Below the pieces are notes generated by a model. It had not been told where the DNA came from. It did no database searches and worked only from the letters and a program-made list of their open reading frames with translations. The translations under genes were made by a program, and so were the position numbers. Of a stretch of 29,034 nt of DNA, positions 15,593 to 22,421 are shown in pieces. The first letter of the stretch is position 1; every line of letters begins with the position of its first letter. Source of the stretch: Phytohabitans sp036906915 (GTDB lineage: Bacteria > Actinomycetota > Actinomycetes > Mycobacteriales > Micromonosporaceae); the NCBI RefSeq assembly GCF_036906915.1, contig NZ_JBAKHX010000089.1, positions 1-29,034 of the forward strand. The letters run 5' to 3'.

Positions 15593-15659
15593 TGGACGGG
15601 TGCGCGGCGCGGCGCGGATCGTCATCGACGCGCCGATCACCCGCATCGGCAACGTGTGT

Positions 15660-15688
15660 TGAACCTTTCCGGCATCACCTCGCTACTC
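15660..15688 (+). promoter_or_regulatory. Predicted ECF promoter of sigma gene 1
   Basis: TGAACC (15660-15665), 17 bp, CTACTC (15683-15688), then CACCTGTG running into the start. TGAAC is the common ECF -35. The same -35, spacing and GCTACTCACCTG block recur at 17130-17164, so the sigma factor probably activates its own gene. Confidence 0.65.
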
Positions 15689-15692
15689 ACCT

Positions 15693-16238
15693 GTGATGGA
15701 GTCTGACGACGCGGCGCTGCTTCGCCGGGTCGCGCGCGGAGACAGCGGCGCGCTGACCCGGCTGTACCAGGCGCACAGCGGCCGCCTGTTCGGCTACCTG
15801 CTGCGCCTGGCGGGTGACCGGATGACCGCCGAGGAGATCCTGCAGGACACGATGCTCGCGGTCTGGCGGTCCGCTGGCACGTACGCGGGCGGGTCCACGG
15901 TGACGACGTGGCTGTTCGGGGTGGCGCGGCGGCAGGCGTACAACCGGCTGCGGGGCGCGCCGCCGCCGTCACCGACCGAGCCGCTGGATCGGGCCGATCC
16001 CGCGCCCGGCCCGGACGAGCTGGCCATCGCGGCGGCCGGCGGCACGCCGGTGGCCGGCGCGATCGGCGAGCTGCCCGACCACCACCGGGAGGTGATCGGG
16101 CTGGTGTTCGTCGCCGGCCTGCCGCTCGCGGAGGTCGCCGCAGTGCTGGGCGTGCCCGTCGGCACGGTCAAGAGCCGGCTCCACCACGCCCGGGCCGCGC
16201 TGGCCCGCACGCTCGCCACCCAGGGGGTGCCGGAATGA
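15693..16238 (+). CDS. ECF sigma factor, module 1
   Basis: A 181-residue RNA polymerase sigma factor of the extracytoplasmic-function group. Region 2 spans about residues 22-90 (LTRLYQAHSGRLFGYLLRLAG, MTAEEILQDTMLAVWRS, TVTTWLFGVARRQAYNRLR) and region 4 about 122-175 (IGELPDHHREVIGLVFVAGL, LAEVAAVLGVPVGTVKSRLH). The start is GTG at 15693 or ATG at 15696; the promoter position suggests a leaderless mRNA and does not separate them. Its TGA overlaps the start of the 19-codon ORF, which in turn overlaps the anti-sigma gene. Confidence 0.93.
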   Translation: MMESDDAALLRRVARGDSGALTRLYQAHSGRLFGYLLRLAGDRMTAEEILQDTMLAVWRSAGTYAGGSTVTTWLFGVARRQAYNRLRGAPPPSPTEPLDRADPAPGPDELAIAAAGGTPVAGAIGELPDHHREVIGLVFVAGLPLAEVAAVLGVPVGTVKSRLHHARAALARTLATQGVPE

Positions 16239-16294
16239 AGCATCCCAGAAGAACGATCCGCTTCGCTTCACGTTTCGCCGGGGGCCCCGCATGA
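16235..16294 (+). other. 19-codon intercistronic ORF, repeat copy A
   Basis: Encodes MKHPRRTIRFASRFAGGPA. Its ATG overlaps the sigma-gene stop (ATGA) and its TGA overlaps the ATG of the anti-sigma gene (ATGA). It is nearly identical in DNA, length and frame to the copy at 17864-17923, including the shared CCGCTTCGC, CACGTTTC and GGGGGCCCCGC blocks. Its inverted repeat is more degraded than in copy B. Confidence 0.6.
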
Positions 16295-17169
16295 ACGAAC
16301 AACTGGTGGAGTACGCGGCGGGCTCGCTCGGTCAGGCCGACCGCGCCCGGGTCGAGGAGCACCTGGCCGGCTGCGCCGACTGCCGCGCCGACCTGGCCGG
16401 GTGGGCCCTGCTCGCGGAGGCGGCGGGCACGGCCGCCGCCCCTCCCGGTCCAGATCTGGTACGGGGCGCGCTGTTGCGCAGTGCCCTGGTCGAGCCTGAG
16501 CCGGTCACCCGGCGACCGGCATGGTTTTCGCTGTCGCTGGTGCTGGCCGAGGCACGCCTCGTGCGTGTCTCGGTGCTCGTGGCGTCCGCACTGGTCATGG
16601 CGCTCGGCGTGGTCATGGCCGCGATGCCGGCGGCATACGACGGCTGGGCCGGCGACGTCCTGGCGCTCGTCGCGCCCGTGGTGGCCGCGGCGGGTGTCGC
16701 CGGCGTGCACGGGCCGCGCCGCGACCCGGCCTTCGAGGTGGTCGCCGCGACACCGACGTCGCCGAGGCTGATCCTGCTCACCCGGATCGCGCTCGTCTTC
16801 GCGTACGACCTGGTGCTGGCGCTCGCCGCCTCGGGCGTGGTGGCCGCCGTAGGCGCCGACCCGTCCGGCGTGCGGGAGCTGATCGCCGCGTGGCTCGGCC
16901 CGATGGCGCTGCTGTCCGCGCTCAGCCTCGTGCTGGTGGTCTGGGTCGGCGCCGACATCGCGCTCGGCGTGGCGGTCGTGCTGTGGGCGCTGCGGGTGCT
17001 GGCCGGCGGGGTTCTGGTGGACGTGGGCGGGGTGCTCGACGTGGTCCGCGCGGCGTGGTCGACGAACCTCGCCACCGTGCTCACGGCGGCCGGCCTCCTG
17101 GCGGTCGCGATGATTCTCGCCGGTCGCGGTGAACCCTTGCGCCGGTCCCGCGCTACTCACCTGCTGTGA
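16291..17169 (+). CDS. zf-HC2 anti-sigma domain fused to a multi-pass membrane domain, module 1
   Basis: A 292-residue protein. The N-terminal cytoplasmic part has the zinc-finger anti-sigma motif H-x3-C-x2-C (EEHLAGCADCRADL, about residues 24-37). About six transmembrane helices follow (from about residue 88), with a conserved cytoplasmic loop GVHGPRRDPAFEVVAATPTSPRLILLTR. Module 2 has the same architecture and loop (GPRVDPTYEIALVAP). The protein should bind sigma factor 1 at the membrane and release it on a signal. The membrane half is large for a simple anchor and resembles an ABC permease subunit, so it may be a sensor coupled to the transporter (inference). Confidence 0.85.
   Translation: MNEQLVEYAAGSLGQADRARVEEHLAGCADCRADLAGWALLAEAAGTAAAPPGPDLVRGALLRSALVEPEPVTRRPAWFSLSLVLAEARLVRVSVLVASALVMALGVVMAAMPAAYDGWAGDVLALVAPVVAAAGVAGVHGPRRDPAFEVVAATPTSPRLILLTRIALVFAYDLVLALAASGVVAAVGADPSGVRELIAAWLGPMALLSALSLVLVVWVGADIALGVAVVLWALRVLAGGVLVDVGGVLDVVRAAWSTNLATVLTAAGLLAVAMILAGRGEPLRRSRATHLL
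17130..17158 (+). promoter_or_regulatory. Second copy of the ECF promoter, inside the anti-sigma gene end
   Basis: TGAACC (17130-17135), 17 bp, CTACTC (17153-17158), then CACCTGCTGTG. It lies in the last 40 bp of the anti-sigma gene and ends 7 nt before the GTG of the next gene. The spacer differs from the first copy but the -35, -10 and CACCTG match, so it is not a simple duplication. It would let sigma factor 1 raise the transporter genes without the anti-sigma. Confidence 0.6.
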
Positions 17170-17867
17170 GACCACTACCGTTGTGGCGGCACGAGGTACA
17201 GCGCGCCGGGTGGACAGCCCTGCTGACCCCGCCGCTGGCCGTCGCCGCCCCCCTCCTCATCGCGTTCGTCGACGCCGGCGCCAGCGCCTCCGACCGCGAG
17301 ATCGCGCAGAACTTCTTCGGTGCCCTGGAGATGGGCGTCCCGCTGGCCGCCGGGATCGGCGCCGCCTCGCTGGTCGGCCGCGATCCGGCCGCCGAGCTGC
17401 TGTTGACCACGCCGGAGGGGTACCGGGCGGTGCTGCTGCGCCGGCTCGCCGTCACCGTCGGATGGGCCGCGCTGATGGCCGTACTCCTTGCCGGGACGAT
17501 GGTCGCGACCGGATGGTGGGCTCGGTGGCCCGCCAACCACGGGCCGCTCGTCGGCCAGCTCATCTGGCTCGCGCCGACGCTGGGGCTCGCCACGCTCGGC
17601 TTCCTGGCCGGCGCCGCGTTCCGCGGCCCGGCGGCGGCCGGTGGCCTGGTGGCGATCTGCTGGCTCGTCCAGCAGATCTTCGCCGAAACGGTGCAGGAGC
17701 AGGGCTGGTCGCGCCTGCTGTACCTGTTCGCGACCACGCGAGGCACGGTGCCGGCTGACTGGACCGCGAACCGGATCACGCTGATCGCCGCCGCCGCGGT
17801 GTTCGCCGCCGTGGCGTGGCCGTTGCTGGGCCGCACCGAACGCCTACTACCGGAGGTAACAGAGTGA
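17166..17867 (+). CDS. ABC-associated integral membrane protein 1, module 1
   Basis: A 233-residue protein with about six hydrophobic segments (LLTPPLAVAAPLLIAFV, MGVPLAAGIGAASLVG, VTVGWAALMAVLLAGTMVA, LIWLAPTLGLATLGFLAGAAF, AAGGLVAICWLVQQIF, ITLIAAAAVFAAVAW). The RDPAAELLLTTPEGYRAVLLRRL loop echoes the DP-x-E ... R-L-L-L-R loop of the neighbouring anti-sigma membrane domain, so the two probably share a permease-like fold. GTG start overlapping the upstream stop, with a predicted ECF promoter directly before it. Probably an ABC-2-type permease subunit; the substrate is unknown. Confidence 0.7.
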   Translation: MRPLPLWRHEVQRAGWTALLTPPLAVAAPLLIAFVDAGASASDREIAQNFFGALEMGVPLAAGIGAASLVGRDPAAELLLTTPEGYRAVLLRRLAVTVGWAALMAVLLAGTMVATGWWARWPANHGPLVGQLIWLAPTLGLATLGFLAGAAFRGPAAAGGLVAICWLVQQIFAETVQEQGWSRLLYLFATTRGTVPADWTANRITLIAAAAVFAAVAWPLLGRTERLLPEVTE

Positions 17868-17923
17868 AGCACCCCACGAAAGCGCTCCGCTTCGCGCCAC
17901 GTTTCCGTGGGGGCCCCGCGTGA
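17864..17923 (+). other. 19-codon intercistronic ORF, repeat copy B
   Basis: Encodes VKHPTKALRFAPRFRGGPA from a GTG that overlaps the upstream stop (GTGA); its TGA overlaps the GTG of the next gene (GTGA). CCCCACG (17872-17878) pairs with CGTGGGG (17906-17912), extended by AAA/TTT with one bulge, forming a hairpin that would cover the G-rich segment before the downstream start. Same length and frame as copy A at 16235-16294. Confidence 0.6.
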
Positions 17924-18705
17924 GCGCCGTTGTCCGGTACGAGATGGTGATGATGCTCCGCAAGCGGTCGATGTGGATCACGAACGCGGTCATCGTGCTG
18001 CTGCTGGTGCTGCTCAACGTCCGCGGCTGGGACGACGTGCTGCGGGATCCGGACGTGCGGGAGACGATCGCGTCGACGGTCTTCCTGTTCAACCTCATGC
18101 TGCCCGTCGGGTACGGCTGCCTGCTCGCCGATCGCCTGATCCGCGACACCCGGCTGGGCGTGGCACCCATACTGGACGCCACGCCGGCCTCGCCGGCCGC
18201 CCGCCTTGTGGGCAAGTACCTCGGTGTGTGCGCCGCGACCACTGTGCCGCTCGCGGTGGTGCTGTTCGGCTTCGCGGCCGTGTACGCCGTGACGGCGGGC
18301 CAGCCGGTCGCGCTTGCCTGGGCCGCCGTGGCGTTCGCGGTCGTCGTCGTGCCGGCGGTGCTCTTCGTGGGAGCCTTCGCGCTCACCGTGCCGCTCATCA
18401 TGCCGGCGCCGCTGTTCCGCGTGCTGTTCGTCGGGTACTGGTTCTGGGGCAACGGAATCAGCCCCACGGTGATGCCGACTACCTCGCAGAGCGTGCTGTC
18501 GCCGATCGGCGTCTATCCCAACCAGGAACTCGTGGGTTGGCGGGGCGACTTCACGGTGGCCGGACCGGTGCCGGGCGCCACGCTGAACTTCCTGCGCCCC
18601 GAGGCCACCACCGCCACCGCTTGGCTGTCCATCGGCGTCCTGATCGCGGCCGCCGCCCTCGCACTCGGCGTCGCCCAGGCGCTACGCGTTCGCACGACTC
18701 GATAG
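17920..18705 (+). CDS. ABC transporter permease protein 2, module 1
   Basis: A 261-residue ABC-2-like membrane protein with about six helices: the N-terminal cytoplasmic EMVMMLRKRSMWITNAVIVLLLVLL, TVFLFNLMLPVGYGCLLADRLIRDTRLGVAPIL and a last helix WLSIGVLIAAAALALGVAQAL. The pattern R-D-T-R-x-G-V-x-x-I-L-D-A-T-P before a second amphipathic loop is typical of bacitracin- and lantibiotic-type ABC-2 permeases. It precedes the ATPase gene by 11 nt. Substrate unknown. Confidence 0.8.
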   Translation: MSAVVRYEMVMMLRKRSMWITNAVIVLLLVLLNVRGWDDVLRDPDVRETIASTVFLFNLMLPVGYGCLLADRLIRDTRLGVAPILDATPASPAARLVGKYLGVCAATTVPLAVVLFGFAAVYAVTAGQPVALAWAAVAFAVVVVPAVLFVGAFALTVPLIMPAPLFRVLFVGYWFWGNGISPTVMPTTSQSVLSPIGVYPNQELVGWRGDFTVAGPVPGATLNFLRPEATTATAWLSIGVLIAAAALALGVAQALRVRTTR

Positions 18706-18716
18706 GAGACGCTCCC

Positions 18717-19583
18717 ATGCGGATCGAGATTTCCGGGCTGACGAAGGTGTACAAGGGAAAGGGTCGTGCGCTCGACGGCCTGGACCTCGTCGTCCCGACC
18801 GGGATGTTCGGACTGCTCGGCGCCAATGGCGCCGGCAAGACCACACTGATGCGCATCCTGGCCGGCCTGTTGCGGCCCACCGCGGGCACGGTGCGGGTGG
18901 GCGAGCACGATGTCGCGGCGCGCGCCGGACGCCTTGCCGTGCAACGGATCCTCGGCTACCTGCCGCAGGATCTCGGTGTGTACCCCGACCTGACCGCGCG
19001 CGAGTTCCTCGACTACATCGCGCTGCTCAAAGGGATCGACGACCGTGCGGCGCGGCGGCGCCGGGTCGGCGAGCTGCTCGACGTGGTGGCGCTGACCGCC
19101 GACGCTGACCGTCGACTGCGCGGCTACTCAGGCGGGATGCGGCGCCGGGTCGGCATCGCGCAGGCCCTGCTCGCCGATCCCCGGCTGCTCATCGTCGACG
19201 AGCCCACCGCCGGGCTGGACCCGGAGGAGCGGATTCGGTTCCGCACCCTGCTGTCGCAGCTCGCCGGCCAGCGGACGGTGCTGTTGAGCACCCACATCGT
19301 CGACGACGTCGCGCAGACCTGCCGCGAGCTGGCGGTGCTCGCAAGCGGACGGTTGGTGTTCCGTGGCACCGTCGGTGATCTCACCAGGCAGGCCGATGGT
19401 CGAGTGTGGACGATCGTTACGCCGGGGCCGGCTCCGGTGAGCGGCACGGTCGTCTCCGCGCTGCCCCACGACGGCGGCATGCGCTACCGCGTCGTCGGCC
19501 CCGAGCGACCCGCTCCGGAGGCCGACCGCGCCGACCCGAACCTCGAGGACGGCTACCTCGCTCTGGCCCAGAAAGCCACGTGA
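18717..19583 (+). CDS. ABC transporter ATPase, module 1
   Basis: A 288-residue ATPase of the drug/ABC-2 export class. It has Walker A GANGAGKTT, Q-loop LGYLPQDLGVYPDLTAREFLDY, signature YSGGMRRRV (with Tyr in place of the usual Leu), Walker B LLIVDEPTAGLD and switch STHIVDD. The C-terminus ends in the same P-x-x-E-D-G-Y-L motif as the module 2 ATPase, so the two are homologous. AGGAG 8 nt before the ATG at 18717. It should energise the two membrane proteins upstream. Confidence 0.93.
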   Translation: MRIEISGLTKVYKGKGRALDGLDLVVPTGMFGLLGANGAGKTTLMRILAGLLRPTAGTVRVGEHDVAARAGRLAVQRILGYLPQDLGVYPDLTAREFLDYIALLKGIDDRAARRRRVGELLDVVALTADADRRLRGYSGGMRRRVGIAQALLADPRLLIVDEPTAGLDPEERIRFRTLLSQLAGQRTVLLSTHIVDDVAQTCRELAVLASGRLVFRGTVGDLTRQADGRVWTIVTPGPAPVSGTVVSALPHDGGMRYRVVGPERPAPEADRADPNLEDGYLALAQKAT

Positions 19584-19611
19584 CCCGGCGGACGAGGGCA
19601 GAATCTGAGGA

Positions 19612-20010
19612 GTGACCCAGGGCGCGCGGGACGCGCATCGCCGCCGGGAGTGGCAGGACGCTCGGGACGGGTTCCGGGCGGCGGCGGAGCGCGGGCCGCT
19701 GTCGGCCGACGACCTGGACGCGTGGGCGGACGCGGCCTGGTGGCTGGGGCTCGTCGACGAGTCGATCGCCGCCGCCACCGAGGCGTACCGGCTGTTCCTC
19801 GCCGACGGCCGGCCGCAGCGGGCCGCGACCTGCGCGGTCGGGGTGGCCGTCAACGCGGCCGGGCGCACGAACCGCCAGATCGCCACCGAGCTGGCCATCG
19901 CCGAGAAGACCGTCGCCCGCCACCTGTCCAACATCTTCACCAAGATCGACGTCGGGACGCGCACCGAGGCGGCGGCGTACGCGTTCACCCACGGCCTCGT
20001 TCGTGGGTGA
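19612..20010 (+). pseudogene. Internally deleted LuxR-family regulator
   Basis: A 132-residue reading frame that joins two ends of a larger protein. Residues 1-82 look like the helical repeat N-terminus of large LuxR-type regulators (AHRRREWQDARDGFRAA, LSADDLDAWADAAWWLG, DESIAAATEAYRLF). Residue 83 on is directly the C-terminal HTH (AAGRTNRQIATELAIAEKT, VARHLSNIFTKIDVGTRTEA). The middle several hundred residues expected for this family are absent. The frame is intact, so a small DNA-binding protein could still be made. It starts with a GTG 28 nt after the ATPase stop. Confidence 0.65.
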
Positions 20011-20313
20011 TACGACCCAGTTCCCGGGCAGCCGCCTGCGCAACTCGCCCGATCGGGCGGCCCGGCCACCAGCGCCGGGCTCGCCGAGCGCGCCGGCCTC
20101 GACGAGCGCTACGTCCGCGAGTGGCTGGGCGCGCTGACGACCGGCGGCATCATCGAGTACGACGGGAGCACTCGCACCTACACGCTGCCGCCCGAACACG
20201 CCGCCAGCCTCACCGGCGGCGGAGCCGCGAACCTGGCACCGAGCAGCCAGATCATCGTCCTGCTCGCCGAGCACGTCGACGGCGTCACCCGGGCCTTCCG
20301 GGAGGGCGGCGGC
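20003..20313 (+). pseudogene. Broken N-terminal part of the methyltransferase gene
   Basis: A GTG at 20003 gives a plausible beginning (VGDTTQFPGSRLRN), but that frame soon loses similarity. From about 20040 the frame of the downstream methyltransferase encodes a winged-helix N-terminal domain: LARSGGPATSAGLAERAG, LDERYVREWLGALTTGG, EYDGSTRTYTLPPEHAASL. No start codon lies in that frame between the TGA at 20008 and the GTG at 20314. The simplest reading is a small deletion with frameshift just before the winged-helix segment. Confidence 0.6.
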
Positions 20314-21003
20314 GTGCCGTACGAGCGGTTCCAGCCGCGGTTCACCGACGTCATGGACGCCCTCGGTCGCGGCACCTACGACGAGTTCCTGGTCGGCGGG
20401 TTCCTGCCGCTCGCCGGTGACCTTACCGCCCACCTGGCACGCGGCATCCGCGCCGCCGACGTGGGCTGCGGCACCGGCCGCTGCGTCAACCTGATGGCGC
20501 AGGCGTACCCCGCGTCGACGTTCGTCGGCTACGACCTGTCCGCCGGTGCGATCGCCCGCGCCCGTACCGAGGCGGCGCAGCTCGGCCTGGCGAACGCCGC
20601 GTTCGAGGTCCTCGACGTCACCCAACTCCCCGCGGCACCCGGCTTCGACGCGGTGTTCGCCTTCGACGCCATCCACGACCAGGCCGCGCCGGCGACGGTG
20701 TTGCGGCGGGTGTACGAGGCCCTCACACCGGGTGGCGTCTTCTTCATGGTGGACATCAACGGCGCGAGCGACGTCGAGGCCGACAAGGGCAACCCGTTCG
20801 CGCCCATGATGTACGCCATGAGCACCCTGCACTGCATGACCGTGTCGCTGGCCGCAGGCGGCGCCGGCCTCGGCACCATGTGGGGCCGGGAGCTCGCCGA
20901 ACGGATGCTCGCCGAGGCAGGCTTCCTCGACACCGCCGTCCACGAAGCCCCCGGCGACCCCATCAACCTGATCTACGTCACCTACAAACCCGACGAGCCG
21001 TGA
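20314..21003 (+). CDS. Class I SAM-dependent methyltransferase, N-terminally truncated
   Basis: From the GTG at 20314 the product is 229 residues. It carries the SAM-binding motif I ADVGCGTGRCVNLM (about 49-62), the acidic end of strand 2 (FVGYDLS), the motif near DVTQLP and post-motif LTPGGVFFMVDI. In intact relatives a winged-helix domain precedes residue 1; its codons are present upstream in the same frame but lack a start. The product may therefore be inactive or only partly functional. Its stop codon TGA is the beginning of the predicted promoter of sigma gene 2. Confidence 0.75.
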   Translation: MPYERFQPRFTDVMDALGRGTYDEFLVGGFLPLAGDLTAHLARGIRAADVGCGTGRCVNLMAQAYPASTFVGYDLSAGAIARARTEAAQLGLANAAFEVLDVTQLPAAPGFDAVFAFDAIHDQAAPATVLRRVYEALTPGGVFFMVDINGASDVEADKGNPFAPMMYAMSTLHCMTVSLAAGGAGLGTMWGRELAERMLAEAGFLDTAVHEAPGDPINLIYVTYKPDEP

Positions 21004-21029
21004 ACCGTTTGGGGGCCGGCGTCCGATGA
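21001..21029 (+). promoter_or_regulatory. Predicted ECF promoter of sigma gene 2
   Basis: TGAACC (21001-21006), 17 bp, CGATGA (21024-21029), then 7 nt to the GTG at 21037. The -35 and spacing equal those of module 1, but the -10 differs (CGATGA versus CTACTC), which predicts that the two sigma factors keep separate targets. Confidence 0.5.
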
Positions 21030-21036
21030 GGGGATT

Positions 21037-21579
21037 GTGACCACGCCAACCGACGGTGAGCTGCTGGGCCGGGTCGCGGCCGGCGATCGGGACGCCTTCG
21101 AGGAGTTCTATCGCCGGCACGCGACCTGGCTGACCCTGCGGCTCCGCTACCGGTGCGCCGACGGCACCGTGGTCGACGACGTGGTGCAGGAGACGTTCCT
21201 GGCCGTGTGGCGGGGCACGGCGCGCTACCGCGAGCAGCAGACCGGCGACGTGGCCGGCTGGCTGTGGCGGATCGGCTCGCGCCGGCTGATCGACTCGCTG
21301 CGCGGGCACGGCGTGCGGCAGCGGCTCGCCGGGTTGCTGGCCCGGCGCCGGTTCGCCGATGCGCCGTCGGCCGAGGAGCAGGTGCTGCTCGGGGTCGAGC
21401 ACGGCGATCTGGCCGGTGCGCTGGCCCGGCTCTCGCCCGAGTTGCGCGCGGTCGTGCAGGCGACCGTGCTCGACGGGCTGAGCACGTCGGAGGCGGCGGT
21501 GCTGCTGGGCATCCCCGCCGGCACGGTCAAGACCCGGGCGATGCGGGCCCGGCGGCAGTTGCGCCAGGAGCTGGCGTGA
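21037..21579 (+). CDS. ECF sigma factor, module 2
   Basis: A 180-residue ECF sigma factor. Region 2 is about residues 18-90 (FEEFYRRHATWLTLRLRYRC, VVDDVVQETFLAVWRGTARY, VAGWLWRIGSRRLIDSLRGH) and region 4 about 125-178 (ALARLSPELRAVVQATVLDGL, TSEAAVLLGIPAGTVKTRAM). The GTG start fits a leaderless transcript from the promoter at 21001. Its stop is 20 nt before the ATG of the zf-HC2 gene. Sequence similarity to sigma factor 1 is limited to general ECF features. Confidence 0.93.
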   Translation: MTTPTDGELLGRVAAGDRDAFEEFYRRHATWLTLRLRYRCADGTVVDDVVQETFLAVWRGTARYREQQTGDVAGWLWRIGSRRLIDSLRGHGVRQRLAGLLARRRFADAPSAEEQVLLGVEHGDLAGALARLSPELRAVVQATVLDGLSTSEAAVLLGIPAGTVKTRAMRARRQLRQELA

Positions 21580-21599
21580 CCGGCGAGGAGGAGACACCC

Positions 21600-22421
21600 A
21601 TGGGCGGGCTCGGGTGGCACGTGCCGGATGGCGAGCTGCGGCGGTACGCCGACCGGGCACTGGCGCCGCCACTGCTGTGGTCGACTGAGGCGCACCTGGC
21701 CGCGTGCGCCCAGTGCCGTGACCGGCTCACCGTCGCGGTGGGCGCTGGCCTGGCGCACGCCGGCTGGGAGCGGCTGGCGGCGGAGCTCGACGCGCCCGTC
21801 CCAGGGCCCGTCGAGCGCCTGTTGACCCGCCTCGGGGTGCCGGAGCACACAGCACGGCTACTGGCGGCCACGCCGGTGTTGAGGCTCTCGTGGCTGGCGG
21901 CGGTGGCCATCACGCTGGCGCTCACCGCACTGCTGGCCCACCTGGCGCACCCAGCGGTGTTTCTCGCCGCGGCGCCACTGCTGCCGGTGGCCGGGGTGGC
22001 GCTGTCCTTCGGCCCGCGCGTCGACCCGACGTACGAGATCGCGCTGGTGGCCCCGATGCACACGTTCCGGCTGCTGCTGTTGCGGTGCGTGGCGGTGCTG
22101 TTCGCCACCACGGCGCTGAGCGCGGCGGCGAGCCTTGCCCTGCCGGAGTTCGGCCTGGCGGCGGTGGGCTGGTTCCTGCCGGCGCTGGTGCTGACGACGC
22201 TCAGCCTCGCGCTGACGCCCCGCTTCGGTCCGGTGCTCGCGGCCGTCGCGGTCGGCGTCGGCTGGGTCGTACTGGTGACCTCGACCTGGGGCGCCGGCTC
22301 CGCCGGCTCGGCCGTCTTCGTGCCCGCCGGCCAGCTCGCGCTCGCACTTACCGGCGGCCTGGCCGCCCTGACGGTGGCCCGGCTGCGCCGGGCCTTCGAA
22401 ACCCCAAGGAGGATTCGTTGA
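21600..22421 (+). CDS. zf-HC2 anti-sigma domain fused to a multi-pass membrane domain, module 2
   Basis: A 273-residue protein. The zinc-finger anti-sigma motif is EAHLAACAQCRDRL (H-x3-C-x2-C, about residues 30-43). About six transmembrane helices begin near residue 98 (LSWLAAVAITLALTALLAHL), with the conserved loop FGPRVDPTYEIALVAPMHTFRLLLLR matching that of the module 1 protein. AGGAGG lies about 9 nt before the ATG at 21600; an in-frame GTG overlapping the sigma stop (21576) is the alternative. Predicted to hold sigma factor 2 inactive at the membrane and to take part in signal or substrate sensing with the ABC partner. Confidence 0.85.
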   Translation: MGGLGWHVPDGELRRYADRALAPPLLWSTEAHLAACAQCRDRLTVAVGAGLAHAGWERLAAELDAPVPGPVERLLTRLGVPEHTARLLAATPVLRLSWLAAVAITLALTALLAHLAHPAVFLAAAPLLPVAGVALSFGPRVDPTYEIALVAPMHTFRLLLLRCVAVLFATTALSAAASLALPEFGLAAVGWFLPALVLTTLSLALTPRFGPVLAAVAVGVGWVVLVTSTWGAGSAGSAVFVPAGQLALALTGGLAALTVARLRRAFETPRRIR

